Below the pieces are notes generated by a model, which was not told where the DNA came from, did no database searches, and saw only the letters and a program-made list of their open reading frames with translations. Shown piece by piece: positions 26,525-36,521 of a stretch of 64,000 nucleotides of DNA. Within the stretch, counting starts at the first letter, position 1; every line of letters starts with the position of its first letter. The stretch comes from DATKFM01 sp963810485 (GTDB lineage Bacteria; Pseudomonadota; Alphaproteobacteria; Dongiales; Dongiaceae), in assembly GCA_963810485.1 (NCBI GenBank), contig CAWENQ010000007.1, positions 124,001 through 188,000 on the forward strand, read 5' to 3'. The translations under genes were made by a program, and so were the position numbers.

Positions 26525-28570
26525 CTAGGGCGATACCGAGGCTTGGCCCGTCCCGCTTGCAGCCGCCTGATACCATTTGGCGGCTTCTTTCATATCCTGC
26601 GGCACGCCAACACCCGTTGCGTACAGATCGCCCAGGGCAGTCATGGCGTTCAAATTGCCGGCATCGGCGGAGCGTCGATAGAGCAGCGCGGCACGCTGCG
26701 GATCCGGGGGAACGCCCTCGCCCTTGAGGTAGAAGCCGGCAAGCTTGACCAGTGCCCAGGGATCGCCAGCCTCGGCTGAACGCTTGTACCAGCGCAGCGC
26801 CTCACCGAAGTCGTGCCTCACGCCCCTGCCTTCGGCGAGCATGTCGGCGAGTGCCAGTTGGGCCGAGGCGTCGCCCTGTTCTGCGGCTGCGCGATACAGT
26901 TCCGCCGCCCGGACCAGATCCTTGGGAAAAGCGCCGCTTCCTTCCGAATAAAGTTCGGCCAGACGCTTCTGCGCCTCGACATTGCCGCTGCTTGCCGCCT
27001 TTTCGTACAGCGCCGCGGCGCTGCCGGCGTCAGCGTCGACACCAACGCCGTTGAGATATAGGCCGGCCAACCTCATCTGCGCCCAGGCATTGTCCTGCGC
27101 CGCCGACAGCTCATACCACTTCGCGGCCTCTGACATGTCACGCGGCACGCCGCGGCCGTTGGCATAGAGGTCGCCCAATTCCATCTGGGCATAGGCGTTT
27201 CCGGCCGTTGCGGCACGCTGATACCAAATCGCGGCCAGCGCGGGATTGCGGATGTCGCGATCCCCCTTGGCAAAGATTTCACCCAGCTTGTATTGCGCCC
27301 AGGCATTGTCCAATGCAGCGGCGGATTGATACCATTTCATCGCCTCCGCAGGATCCTTCTCCACGCCATTGCCGGTCGCGTAGAGATCGCCGAGGGCACT
27401 TTGCGCGAACGAGTTGCCGGACTTGGCTGCAAGGCTGTAAAGCGCCAGCGCCTGCGCGGGATCCGGCGGGACAATCGTTCCCTGGACGTAGGCATCGGCA
27501 AGCCGGACCTGGGCCCAGGCATCTCCCTCCTGGGCTGCCCTTCCATACCATTTCAACGCCTGAACGGGATCCTTGATGATGCCGCTGCCGCTGGCATAGT
27601 GATCGGCCAGCGCCGTTTGCGCCGCTGCGATTCCAGCGTCGGCGGCTTGCTGGTAGAGCGCCACCGCTTGTTCCGGATCGACCGCAACACCCGTGCCGCT
27701 GTCGTACAGGGACGCCAGCTTGAACTTGGCTTGATCGTTCCCGAGCTTGGCGGCAGCCTGGTAGAGTTCCGCGGCTTTCTTGGCATCCTTGCCGATACCA
27801 GTCCCGGCTTCATACAGTTCGCCCAGCGCCAGCATGGCATAGTCATTTCCGGCATCCGCCGAGATTTGGTACAGCCTCACCGCTTCCGCGGGGTCCTTCG
27901 GAACGCCCCGGCCATTCAGATACATTTCCGCCAGACGGTATTGCGCCCAGGGATCGCCGGCCGTTTGCGCCACTTGATACAGCCCGGCGGCTCTGTCGAT
28001 ATTCTGCTCAATACCGACGCCATCCGCATAGAGGCCGGCAAGGGCGGTCATCGCATGGTAGTCGCCGCTGTCGGCGCTTTCCTGGTACAGATCCACAGCG
28101 CGCTCAGTATCGCGCTCGACGCCCTTGCCCTCGAGATAGGCGAGGGCAAGTTTGTTTCTCGCTGACGGATTGCCCAGTTCCGCCGCCGACCTGTACCAGT
28201 AGACGGCATCCTCCATCTGGCCTTGTTGGCTATAGGCGTCCGCCAAGACTTCCTGCGCCCACATTTGCTGCCAGGAATTGTAGTTTTCTGCCAGCGGCTT
28301 GATCAGTTGCGCCGCCGCAGTGGCGTCCCGCGGCACGCCCTCGCCCCGCAGGTAGAGCTTCGCCAGGGCCATTTGCGAGCGCGTGTCGCCGAACCTGGAC
28401 GCAGCTTGCCATTCCTGAGCGGCTTTTTCAGGGCTGCCGGCATCATATGCCGTCTGGCCCTGGTGATAGTTGCACCCAGCCAAGAGGCTTAGCGCCAAAA
28501 GGGAAAGCAGAAGCCGGGACCGCTCGAAGGGTCCGCTCCGCGCTCGTTCTTGCATCTCGTGCTTCATCAT
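26525..28570 (-). CDS. Sel1-repeat outer-membrane-type lipoprotein, 17 repeats
   Basis: A 681-residue lipoprotein. After a short basic N-terminus the signal peptide ends in the lipobox LLAGC. Nearly all of the mature chain is a solenoid of about 17 Sel1-like repeats of roughly 36 residues, each following the pattern LAxLYxxGxGVxxDxxxA (for example LAEMYLNGRGVPKD and LGDLYANGRGVPRD). Sel1/TPR lipoproteins such as AlgK scaffold exopolysaccharide export complexes. Its position as last gene of the polysaccharide operon suggests a comparable role, an inference. ATG 28570 is chosen for an AGGTGG site 6 bases upstream; a GTG at 28579 is also open. Confidence 0.88.
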   Translation of the reverse strand: MMKHEMQERARSGPFERSRLLLSLLALSLLAGCNYHQGQTAYDAGSPEKAAQEWQAASRFGDTRSQMALAKLYLRGEGVPRDATAAAQLIKPLAENYNSWQQMWAQEVLADAYSQQGQMEDAVYWYRSAAELGNPSARNKLALAYLEGKGVERDTERAVDLYQESADSGDYHAMTALAGLYADGVGIEQNIDRAAGLYQVAQTAGDPWAQYRLAEMYLNGRGVPKDPAEAVRLYQISADAGNDYAMLALGELYEAGTGIGKDAKKAAELYQAAAKLGNDQAKFKLASLYDSGTGVAVDPEQAVALYQQAADAGIAAAQTALADHYASGSGIIKDPVQALKWYGRAAQEGDAWAQVRLADAYVQGTIVPPDPAQALALYSLAAKSGNSFAQSALGDLYATGNGVEKDPAEAMKWYQSAAALDNAWAQYKLGEIFAKGDRDIRNPALAAIWYQRAATAGNAYAQMELGDLYANGRGVPRDMSEAAKWYELSAAQDNAWAQMRLAGLYLNGVGVDADAGSAAALYEKAASSGNVEAQKRLAELYSEGSGAFPKDLVRAAELYRAAAEQGDASAQLALADMLAEGRGVRHDFGEALRWYKRSAEAGDPWALVKLAGFYLKGEGVPPDPQRAALLYRRSADAGNLNAMTALGDLYATGVGVPQDMKEAAKWYQAAASGTGQASVSP

Positions 28571-28834
28571 GTTCGCCACCTAGCTCCACCCGAATTTCTT
28601 GTCCGTCCGTGGCCTGGCGACGCATCCCGGCGGAATTTTTTTGATTGGCCAGCTTGCGTCAAAGCCGATGAAAAAACAAACATTCCCATGCCCGGACACC
28701 GAAGATTGATCGATCGTTTCCTCGCGCCTTGTCGATCTGCTCTTTCAGGCGTGCCGCAGGGAATTGCTGCGCAACGTCGCAGCAAGCTCCCGGCTCGAGA
28801 CCTCATGGCGGCAGAATAGGTTATCCTGAAAAGC

Positions 28835-30301
28835 TCATCCTGCATGGGCGGATTGCACTCCAATCGCATTCTTTCCCTTGAGGTCGTCGGATCCGCCGGC
28901 GAACGAAAGCGCCAGGAGCGGAAAGAACAGATCGGCCGCTCCGCGCATGGTCAGATGCGGATCCAGCGCCATCAATACGATCATGGTCACGATCCATGCC
29001 CATGCTGCCGTGGCCGCCACCGCCATCGGATCGATCCGGCCTTGGATCACCTGCTTCAATTTGCGGTGGGCGATGAGGACGAATGCAATGAAGGCGGCAA
29101 CGAAAGGCAGGCCGCCGGTCCATAACAGCCAGAGATACCCGCTTTCAATATAGACCCATGTCCGCCAGGGCTCGGGCGCGGCGACACGTGCCGCGGGGCG
29201 GACTCCGGTCAACCAGTTGAGACCGTTTCCGAGTTCCCCCAGAAAGAACCGCTGCAGGTTCTCGAGACGACTCAGCCAGCTGCTGGGCAGGCCGGCGACG
29301 CTTTCAAAGCCGCTGAGGCGATCCGCCAAAACCGGCCAAAGCAGGAGCGCCGCGATGCAGACCAGGGGAATCGACAAAAGCATGACCTGACGCAAACGGC
29401 CGACCTGTAAACCGACCGTGACGGCCATGATGGCAAGGCCGACGAGTCCCGAGAACTGTCCGGCGGCAACGCAGCCGAGGAGAAAGATGCAGCCCAGCGC
29501 TGTCAGCAGCAGTCGCCGGGAATGAGCCCGTGACAGCATGGTCATGACCAGAGCGAGGTTCATGATCATCAGGTCGGCAACACCGAAAGACGAGGCAATC
29601 GTCGAAGTTCCGCGTTCCGTCACGACCTGGGACTGGTTCTGGAATGGGTTGTCGTAGTAGGCATATAGGAACTGCGGCACGCCGAGCAGATTGTTGACCT
29701 GCAGCAGCGCGACAATCCCGACAGCGCAGGCAGCGGCCATCGAAAGCCATAGGCATGTCGCGACTTGTTCGGGGGTGGAAATGCTCTCGCGGAAAATGCG
29801 ATAGACCAGATAATATTTCCACAGCACGAGAGCATAGAAGACGTCATCCGAGGAGATCGGGGCCGCCCGGCCCCATCTTAGTGCGAGCGGAAGGACCGAC
29901 GCGCAGAGCGCCAATAGAATGAAGCTCAAATCGACCCGATCAAACTTCAAGGCGTAGCGCCGTCCCTGCAACATGATGACGGCGGCGCGCATCCCCAGGC
30001 CGAGCATGATAACCGCAATCAAGGCCTCGTTAGGCCGCAGGATGGACAGCAAGTCGCCCCGGGCGATGCCGACGATCAAAGGCGTTGCGAGCAGGTACAG
30101 GTAGGCGCCGTATTGCGGGCGTATTGAAACTAAGGCGGCAATGGCGATCGCCACGGCGGCCAGGAAGGCCAAATCGTAGTAGCCGGAGAACGCGACAACC
30201 GGCGCGAGGATTGCAGCCGCGACACCGCAGAGAACAAAAGCCCTCGGACCAAGGCGGCCGGGTTCAGAGTCCCTGAGATATGGAGCTTCGAGGACGGTCA
30301 T
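28835..30301 (-). CDS. O-antigen ligase/polymerase-like membrane protein (Wzy-type)
   Basis: A 488-residue polytopic membrane protein with roughly 11-12 hydrophobic segments and a large periplasmic loop between about residues 310 and 400, as in the Wzy_C/O-antigen ligase superfamily. Stretches such as SSFGVADLMIMNLALVMTML and AGQFSGLVGLAIMAVT fit the conserved region ahead of that loop. It probably polymerises or ligates repeat units of the polysaccharide in the periplasm. ATG 30301 (MTVLEAPYL) with an AGGAAAG site is chosen. It starts 4 bases after the flippase stop in the same operon. Confidence 0.82.
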   Translation of the reverse strand: MTVLEAPYLRDSEPGRLGPRAFVLCGVAAAILAPVVAFSGYYDLAFLAAVAIAIAALVSIRPQYGAYLYLLATPLIVGIARGDLLSILRPNEALIAVIMLGLGMRAAVIMLQGRRYALKFDRVDLSFILLALCASVLPLALRWGRAAPISSDDVFYALVLWKYYLVYRIFRESISTPEQVATCLWLSMAAACAVGIVALLQVNNLLGVPQFLYAYYDNPFQNQSQVVTERGTSTIASSFGVADLMIMNLALVMTMLSRAHSRRLLLTALGCIFLLGCVAAGQFSGLVGLAIMAVTVGLQVGRLRQVMLLSIPLVCIAALLLWPVLADRLSGFESVAGLPSSWLSRLENLQRFFLGELGNGLNWLTGVRPAARVAAPEPWRTWVYIESGYLWLLWTGGLPFVAAFIAFVLIAHRKLKQVIQGRIDPMAVAATAAWAWIVTMIVLMALDPHLTMRGAADLFFPLLALSFAGGSDDLKGKNAIGVQSAHAG

Positions 30302-30305
30302 CGAA

Positions 30306-32001
30306 TCACTTTCCTGACCGCCCCATCGGCGTTTCGCTAAATCGGTCTTGCGGTCGCGCAAGGCCGGCCATCGAAAACAGGGCGGTGAACTCCCTCGATC
30401 CTCGCCGCCATTGAATGACCAGATAGGTCACGCCGCTGGCGCCGATTGCCGCGAGCCCGACGACCACGCTCGCCACTGGAGTTTCCCCCGGCTTGGAAAA
30501 AGAGATATGCGACCGCCCAGCCGGGCAGGACGGCAATTGCCGCCACCGCCAAATTCCCGAGCAGCGACATCCACCATTCAGAAGGCAAATGAGCGCGGAG
30601 ACGGGCGAGCCGGAGATACAGATAGGCCGCGGCCACAAAACTGGCAGCGGAGAAGGATAGGCCCAGCGCCCAGATGATGGCGGTGCCCTGCAGAACCAGA
30701 AGCGCGACCGCCATGCCAATGAGAGAGATTGCCGTGCGCAGGAGCGTGGCGCGAAATGGCGAAACGGCATCCCGGCAAGCGTAAGCAGCCGACGTCAGCA
30801 CGATGAAAGCCGCCTCGCCCAGAATTGCCGGGCCCATGCCGCCGATCGATGCGGCGACGAGCATAAGTCCGACGGGCGTCGACATCTCGCCGAACGACAC
30901 CACAGGCGCCAGGGCCGTGCAGAGAAACAAAAAGAAGAAACCTGCCGGGACGGCGACGAAACCGGCGATTGCCAAGCTATCGCGATAGATCGATTGCATT
31001 GCACCTTCGTTGCCTTGACTAAAGGCGCGCGACAAGCGGGGCAGCATCGCCACTGCCGCCGGCTGTGCCCCTACGGCGCCAGGAAGGCTGAAGAAGTTGT
31101 AGCCAATTTGGAACGCCACGGCTCCGCCCGGCAGGGCACCGGCAACGATAAGGAAGCCGAAGAGCGTCAGTGTATTGAGCGCAGCGTAACCGCTTGACGG
31201 GATTGCAAGCCTGATGAGCTGCTGCACTTCGGCATTGCGCCATCCGGCGCGGGGAAACAGCGTAATGCCCAGGCGATAGGCGCCCCACCATTGCACCGCC
31301 GCGTGTAGCGCGACGGCCATCGTCGCACCAATACCAATGAACAGAATCTGCTGCGCTGTGACATCAGCCACATCCAATCCCATGCCATAGAGCCAAGCCG
31401 TGGCGCCAATGACCGCGATAGTGCCCAGGTTTTCCAAGGCCGGCGCCGCAGCGGGCAGAGCAAACTTGCGATGCGCCTGTTGCACCGCCGCCGCCGAAGC
31501 GGCAATCCCGTACAGGAAAATCTGCGGCAACAGCATGATCAAGAGAGGCCAGCCAACTCTCATTTGCTCGGCGCGGACCTGCGGATCCGCGACCGCAGCC
31601 GTGATCAGGCCAATTATCGCCGCATCGAGCAGCAGGCAAAGCCCGACAACGATCGCGGCGACCAGGAACATCGCCCCGAGGAATCCACCAGCGAGGCGCG
31701 CGGCCCCGGCCGTGTCACGCAGATCAAGATGGCGAACGAGCGCCGGCACAAGCAATGCCGTTATCAGCTGTCCAATCAACATGACATGGATGATGTTGGG
31801 CAGCGTATTGAGCGTCTGGAACAGATTGCCGAAATAGGTCGGCCCGAGCACGGCGGCGATCACGATCACCCGGCCGACACCGGAAACGCGGCTTACCAGG
31901 GTCCAAATGGCGACGGTTCTGGAATCGGCCGCAAGCGCCGCGAGGCCGTCGGATTCCGGCAATTCGGCAGATGAGATGCTAGACGGGGCCAAGCCGATCA
32001 C
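30306..32001 (-). CDS. Polysaccharide flippase of the MurJ/MVF (Wzx-like) type, one frame break
   Basis: A membrane transporter of about 564 residues with around 13-14 hydrophobic segments. The N-terminal region, including VSRVSGVGRVIVIAAVLGPT and NTLPNIIHVMLIGQLITALL, is typical of the MVF/MurJ lipid-linked oligosaccharide flippase superfamily. Near 30494-30501 one extra base in a TTTTTCC run (minus strand) shifts the frame. The real C-terminus continues as KPGETPVASVVVGLAAIGA and ends at 30306. Its GTG start at 32001 directly follows the TGA of the Wzz-like gene, so translation is coupled. In this locus it most likely flips the undecaprenyl-linked repeat unit. Confidence 0.85.
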
Positions 32002-33381
32002 TCACTTGATCGGCCGCAACTGTGTCCGGAGAACGATACCCGCCATGGCGATCACGAATCCCACAATGACGCCAATCACAGCGGCACGCAGCGGGCTGAG
32101 CGACACAGGATCGTCCAGCAGTGTCGCCGGCAACAGCACCCTGTGCCGGCCGTTCCGGATCTGCTCGAAATCACGGAGATCGATGAGATACTGAGCGGTT
32201 AAGGCATTTACGACTTCCAAGGCCGTCGCAGGGTCGCGGTTTGCATATTGGATGCCGATGACATCGCTTGAACCCATCATCCCGACCTGAATGTCCCCCT
32301 CAAGGTCACGCAGGGGGATATTCATCGACTCCGAAATCGGCACCAGCGTCGACCGCGCTTTCACCACAACCAGCTGAGTCGCCCGAAACCGCTCGGCGGC
32401 ATTCCAGTCCAGGGATGAGATGTTCAACACGATCTCGCTGCGGGCCGCGAAGACATCGGGACTCATGTACGCAATCAGGCCCGGGATTAGGCCGCCGAGA
32501 AGCATTGGCACCAGCGCGATCAAGACAAGCTGCAGCTTAAGGCTATGCCTGACTCTCGCAGCCAGAGACTCTGACGAGGTTTTCACCTTCGTTCCCGTCT
32601 CGACCTGCGGATTCGGCTCGATTGACGGCTCAGTGCCAACGATCGCCGCCCCAACAGCGGCGCCAACGGCGAAGGTTTGCGATTCAGGCTGCCGTGCATA
32701 CTCCTGGTGCTGCCACCGGTGTTCAAATGCTTCCTCAGTGAGATTCTCCTGCGCAGGCGCAGACCTGCGCTCGACCGGCAGCTCCTCCCTCATGATATCT
32801 TGAAACGCAGCGGCCGACGGCGCCGGCGCGGTCTCCGGAGGAACCGATCCATTCAATTCGACCTGCTCACTGCCGTTCCAATTGGACGGCGTCGGAACGA
32901 TCGCGGTTTCATCGGCAGGCGGCGGTTCCGCGGCGGCGTAGCCGTTCTGCGGCGCGGCGACCTCATTTTCTGCATTGACCGAATGCAGAGACCAATCCGG
33001 CCCGGTCGCGGTGTTGAGTGACCCGTTTGCAATGGATTCCGCTGCATGATCCGGCGCATGTTCCGGTTCCGCTGGCGTTGAATAGGTTTCCAGCCCGGAC
33101 AGAAACTCCGGCTCCAGCGCAGCGTCAACTTTCACGGCCTGCGTTCGCTTGCGCGCCCGAGGTTCACGGGCGCCGGAAACAAGCTGGCTCCGCAGTTTGC
33201 GGGAACGCTTTCTCACCGGCGTTACGACCGAACTTAAATCTGAATCGACGCTTGCCGGAATATCGGACGTCACCGCCTGACCGGCTTCCGGGTCCCCCGT
33301 TGCTTCGGCACGAAATTCCGCAACTTCGGAATCCGGTCCCTCAATCGATTCGAATGGTTCCTTGCTCATCATCAGCCTCAT
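32002..33381 (-). CDS. Wzz-like polysaccharide copolymerase with long disordered N-terminus
   Basis: A 459-residue protein. The first 270 or so residues are acidic, Pro/Ala/Glu-rich and presumably disordered in the cytoplasm. Then come a transmembrane helix (about 287-312, LVLIALVPMLLGGLIPGLIA), a periplasmic domain of about 115 residues, and a second helix (about 430-452, AAVIGVIVGFVIAMAGIVL) near the C-terminus. Two flanking helices around a mixed domain is the chain-length-determinant topology, and IQYANRDPATALEVVNALTAQYL matches that family. No tyrosine kinase domain is present; the acidic N-terminal arm is unusual. Confidence 0.78.
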   Translation of the reverse strand: MRLMMSKEPFESIEGPDSEVAEFRAEATGDPEAGQAVTSDIPASVDSDLSSVVTPVRKRSRKLRSQLVSGAREPRARKRTQAVKVDAALEPEFLSGLETYSTPAEPEHAPDHAAESIANGSLNTATGPDWSLHSVNAENEVAAPQNGYAAAEPPPADETAIVPTPSNWNGSEQVELNGSVPPETAPAPSAAAFQDIMREELPVERRSAPAQENLTEEAFEHRWQHQEYARQPESQTFAVGAAVGAAIVGTEPSIEPNPQVETGTKVKTSSESLAARVRHSLKLQLVLIALVPMLLGGLIPGLIAYMSPDVFAARSEIVLNISSLDWNAAERFRATQLVVVKARSTLVPISESMNIPLRDLEGDIQVGMMGSSDVIGIQYANRDPATALEVVNALTAQYLIDLRDFEQIRNGRHRVLLPATLLDDPVSLSPLRAAVIGVIVGFVIAMAGIVLRTQLRPIK

Positions 33382-33508
33382 ATTCTTCAGGCTTGAGCCT
33401 TCAATCCATTTGCCGTCATCGCGGGCGCTTGATCAGCGTCCTTCATGATTGACCGGCAAGTGAAAAGTCAAACTCAACTACCTAAACATCCTTTCGCGCA
33501 TCCGTTTG

Positions 33509-34624
33509 CTAGCAGAACAGCCGGTACAGTTTCTCACCGGCAGCCTGCGTCAATTCTTCCGGCACCGCCGGATCGGTAAGCCATTTTGTAACGTGGTGCA
33601 GCAACTCGCCGGCTTGTTCGCCTCGCGTGTTCTCGAAGCCGTCGGGATGCCATTGGAGAAACGAGATCGGCCGCTCTTCCGTCGCGAACTTCCTCTTGTA
33701 GCGCACCAATCCGGACTGCGCCGAGTCGGAGAGGCCGAAATCGAACCGCGCCAAGCCCCGCTCCCGCCCGTAAAGCAGGGCTGTCCACGCCAGAAGGTCG
33801 TTGGGGCAATGCTGCTGGTCTACCGAGGCATTGAACTTGTAATAGAGCGTGCCATTCCACTCCAAGAGGACGATGCCGGCGATCGCCACGCCATCGCGTT
33901 CGGCAATCAACGTATTGATGCCGTCGAACCGGGCGAACTCGTGGAAAATGTTCTCGAAAAAACCGAGGGGCTGAGCGAGCAGCCGGTACTTCGATTTCCG
34001 CAGGTTGCGATGCATGCCATGGAATATCCGAACGTCATCGATCGAGCGGCCGTGCCTGACGACAACGCCGCTTCGCTGCGCCTTGCGGATGTTCTGCCGC
34101 GCGGAGCCGTCCAGCCCACGCCACAGTTCCTCCTCCGTCCTCGTGAGATCGACGCCATGCCAGAGCGCCGGCGACTTCGATTGAAAACGGCCGTCCTCCA
34201 GCGGGATGGAGTTTTGCAGGCAACGGAAGGTGACCGGAACCTTGGACGCCAACAGAGGGCCAACGAGCTGCAGCCAGGAGCCCCGGTCCTCGACCAATGG
34301 ATCGCAATAATCGGAAAACGGCAGGCTGACGATGCGGTCGCCGCGAAGGTCGGAAATTTGGCAATAGGGGATAGCAGCCTCGATCTGCCCGGCGTTAAAA
34401 CGGACCGATGCGTTGACCGTAAAGCCATAAGTCTTCGCCAGTGCGCCTAGCCACGGCGCACTCAGAAAGAGGCTGCTGAAACGCCGCCGCGAAACCTGGC
34501 TCCATTGCGGCTCGTTGCCGGCATCGATAATTGCGAAGCTGACAATCCGGCTGGCGTCCCGCGGCAGGGAATCGGGGATCGAGACCAGGGGCGGTTCAAC
34601 GACAGTCGAGCCTAGCGGCAACAT
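33509..34624 (-). CDS. FemAB-like GNAT acyltransferase (first of two)
   Basis: A 371-residue protein of the FemAB/BioF2-like acetyltransferase superfamily, with two GNAT-like halves. Family text includes the helical ARQNIRKAQRSGVVVRHG, the acceptor-binding MHRNLRKSKYRLL, and strand/loop ERDGVAIAGIVLLEWNGTLYYKFNAS followed by NDLLAWTALLYGRERGLARFDFG. These proteins transfer acyl or aminoacyl groups to an amino group on a cell-surface precursor. ATG 34624 is used; the frame is open to 34696, overlapping the upstream sugar transferase gene. Donor and acceptor are not known. Confidence 0.82.
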   Translation of the reverse strand: MLPLGSTVVEPPLVSIPDSLPRDASRIVSFAIIDAGNEPQWSQVSRRRFSSLFLSAPWLGALAKTYGFTVNASVRFNAGQIEAAIPYCQISDLRGDRIVSLPFSDYCDPLVEDRGSWLQLVGPLLASKVPVTFRCLQNSIPLEDGRFQSKSPALWHGVDLTRTEEELWRGLDGSARQNIRKAQRSGVVVRHGRSIDDVRIFHGMHRNLRKSKYRLLAQPLGFFENIFHEFARFDGINTLIAERDGVAIAGIVLLEWNGTLYYKFNASVDQQHCPNDLLAWTALLYGRERGLARFDFGLSDSAQSGLVRYKRKFATEERPISFLQWHPDGFENTRGEQAGELLHHVTKWLTDPAVPEELTQAAGEKLYRLFC

Positions 34625-34664
34625 AGGCCGTCCCCATCGCTGGCGCTTTGCACGCCATGGACGC

Positions 34665-35369
34665 TCATCGCGCACTCCGATCAAAGAGCACGGCATATGG
34701 GGTCCGCAGCAGGATCTTCAGATCGAGCAACAGCGACTGCTGCTCCACATAAGCAACATCGAGCGCCAGCATTTCCGGCATGCTGAGCGAATTGCGGCCG
34801 CTGACCTGCCACAGCCCGGTGATGCCGGGAACGCATTGATGCCGGCGCCGCTGTTCCATCGAGTAGAGTTCGACTTCCCAAGGAAGTGAAGGCCGCGGCC
34901 CGACCAGCGACATTTCGCCTTTGAGGACGTTGAAGAGCTGCGGCAATTCGTCGATGCTGAAGCGGCGCAAGAACCGGCCGAATTCCGTGATTCTGGAATC
35001 ATGCTGCGGCTTGAAGACGCCGTCGCCTGCTCGGGCGCTCGGATCGCCAAGCAGTTCCCTTCTATTCAGATCGCGATGTTCGGAATCATCACGGCCCACA
35101 TGCATCGTCCGCAGCTTCAGCATGACGAAAGGCTTCTCCGCCTGACCGATCCGCGTCTGACGGAAAAATACCGGTCCGGAACTCGTGAGCTTGACCATGA
35201 CCGCGGCGGCCAAGAGAATTGGCGACAGCAGAACGATGGCCACGCAGGCGACGATCAGGTCGACGAGTCGTTTGCTCACGGAGAGCCGTCGGTTCGACAA
35301 AGCCTCTATTCCGCCTCGGCCGCCGGCCGCGGCAGGATTGGCGCCTGATGCGATGGGGGATGGAGACAT
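34665..35369 (-). CDS. Priming undecaprenyl-phosphate sugar-phosphate transferase
   Basis: A 234-residue bacterial sugar transferase (WbaP/ExoY/PssY group). One N-terminal membrane helix (KRLVDLIVACVAIVLLSPIL) is followed by the conserved catalytic text FVMLKLRTMHVG, FSIDELPQLFNVLKGEMSLV, GPRPSLPWEVE and PGITGLWQVSGRN. It starts repeat-unit synthesis by moving a hexose-1-phosphate (or amino-sugar phosphate) from a nucleotide sugar to undecaprenyl phosphate at the cytoplasmic membrane. ATG 35369 is chosen; a TTG at 35378 is open but too near the GGAGGA site. It lies in the middle of the nine-gene leftward operon. Confidence 0.93.
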   Translation of the reverse strand: MSPSPIASGANPAAAGGRGGIEALSNRRLSVSKRLVDLIVACVAIVLLSPILLAAAVMVKLTSSGPVFFRQTRIGQAEKPFVMLKLRTMHVGRDDSEHRDLNRRELLGDPSARAGDGVFKPQHDSRITEFGRFLRRFSIDELPQLFNVLKGEMSLVGPRPSLPWEVELYSMEQRRRHQCVPGITGLWQVSGRNSLSMPEMLALDVAYVEQQSLLLDLKILLRTPYAVLFDRSAR

Positions 35370-35388
35370 TGTCCGCAATCTCCTCCGC

Positions 35389-36510
35389 TCACCCGTTTCG
35401 GAATCGGTGAACCAATCGCCGGAATGACGACCGCCCGGCCAGCGTGCCGAACACCGTCCGGGTCATCGCCCTGGCGACGGGATTGAAGGTGAATTGTCTT
35501 GGCTGCGGCAGCAGCACGAGATCGCCGCCGAACCTGTGCTTGAATGCTTCCGGCGACTGTGCGTGATCGCCAGCGTCCGGGTTCGCAATCAAGGATTCTG
35601 CCGCCTTGCGATCGAAATCGCCGAAATCATAGTAGCGATAGCCCTGCCGCCTGGCCCATTGCATGGCGCTCCAATGACAAGCGGCATTGGAACGCAGATT
35701 TGCGGTCTCCCCGGTCCAACCCGCAACTCTGAAAGTCACACGGTCGCCGAATGCGGTCACCGTAATGCCCGATATGGGCCGGCCTTCATGATGCGCGACG
35801 AAGAGCTGCAGCCAACCCAAGGGATGAAGAATGCTCCACTGCCGATGCAAATAAGTGCGGGATAGCGGCGCAAACTCCTGCCGGCGGGCGGTGGCTTCAT
35901 GCATGGCGCAGAAGATGTCCAGGTCCGCGGCGCTGCCGATCCGGACTTCGATCCCGTTGCGTTGAGCGAGCTTGAGATCGCGCCGGCGGGCCGCGGACAT
36001 CCGGCCGAGGATCTGGTCGAGGCTTTGGCGCAAATCGACGCGCAGGGTTGCCGTAGGCGCTACGGCCGGCGCATTCCCGATGTAGCCGCGAGAAGTCAGC
36101 ATGTCCTCGAGGCCGGGGGAATGCTCCCCAGGTTGGACGATGAGATGGCGAACTCGCGCGGCACGGCACCAGGTGTGGGTATCGTCCAGCAAGGCTTCGG
36201 TCAGGTCTGCCCGCGTGCGGCTCAGCAGCGGGCCGCGGGCGATGTATCCGATGCCGCCCAACGGTCCCATGCGCTTGACGATGACCTGACTGCCGCCGAC
36301 GATTGCATCGTCGCGGCGCAGGACCACCCGGCCGACAGCGAAACCAAGCGCCTTCTTGGTTTCCGCCCACGCCGTCGTTTGCAATATATCGCCGCCGCGC
36401 AGTTGGCCGACAAACTGGTCCCATTGGACGCTTTCCGGCAGATCGTCGATCGTCGAGCGCGCCATCGGCAGGGCGGCGACCTCGGCGACGGATGGGATCT
36501 GCAGGCTCAT
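35389..36510 (-). CDS. FemAB-like GNAT acyltransferase (second of two)
   Basis: A 373-residue FemAB-superfamily protein. The N-terminal half holds QTTAWAETKKALGFAVGRVV and GGIGYIARGPLL. The linker ARRRDLKLAQRNGIEVRIG resembles the tRNA/substrate-binding region of FemX proteins. The second GNAT fold contains ISGITVTAFGDRVTFRVAGWTG and ends with PRQFTFNPVARAM. ATG 36510 is the natural start; the open extension to 36708 runs antisense-like into the aminotransferase gene. Its last 107 residues have a diverged truncated duplicate at 26160-26484. Together with the other FemAB protein it may decorate an amino sugar in the repeat unit. Confidence 0.85.
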   Translation of the reverse strand: MSLQIPSVAEVAALPMARSTIDDLPESVQWDQFVGQLRGGDILQTTAWAETKKALGFAVGRVVLRRDDAIVGGSQVIVKRMGPLGGIGYIARGPLLSRTRADLTEALLDDTHTWCRAARVRHLIVQPGEHSPGLEDMLTSRGYIGNAPAVAPTATLRVDLRQSLDQILGRMSAARRRDLKLAQRNGIEVRIGSAADLDIFCAMHEATARRQEFAPLSRTYLHRQWSILHPLGWLQLFVAHHEGRPISGITVTAFGDRVTFRVAGWTGETANLRSNAACHWSAMQWARRQGYRYYDFGDFDRKAAESLIANPDAGDHAQSPEAFKHRFGGDLVLLPQPRQFTFNPVARAMTRTVFGTLAGRSSFRRLVHRFRNG

Positions 36511-36521
36511 GGCCAACTCGG

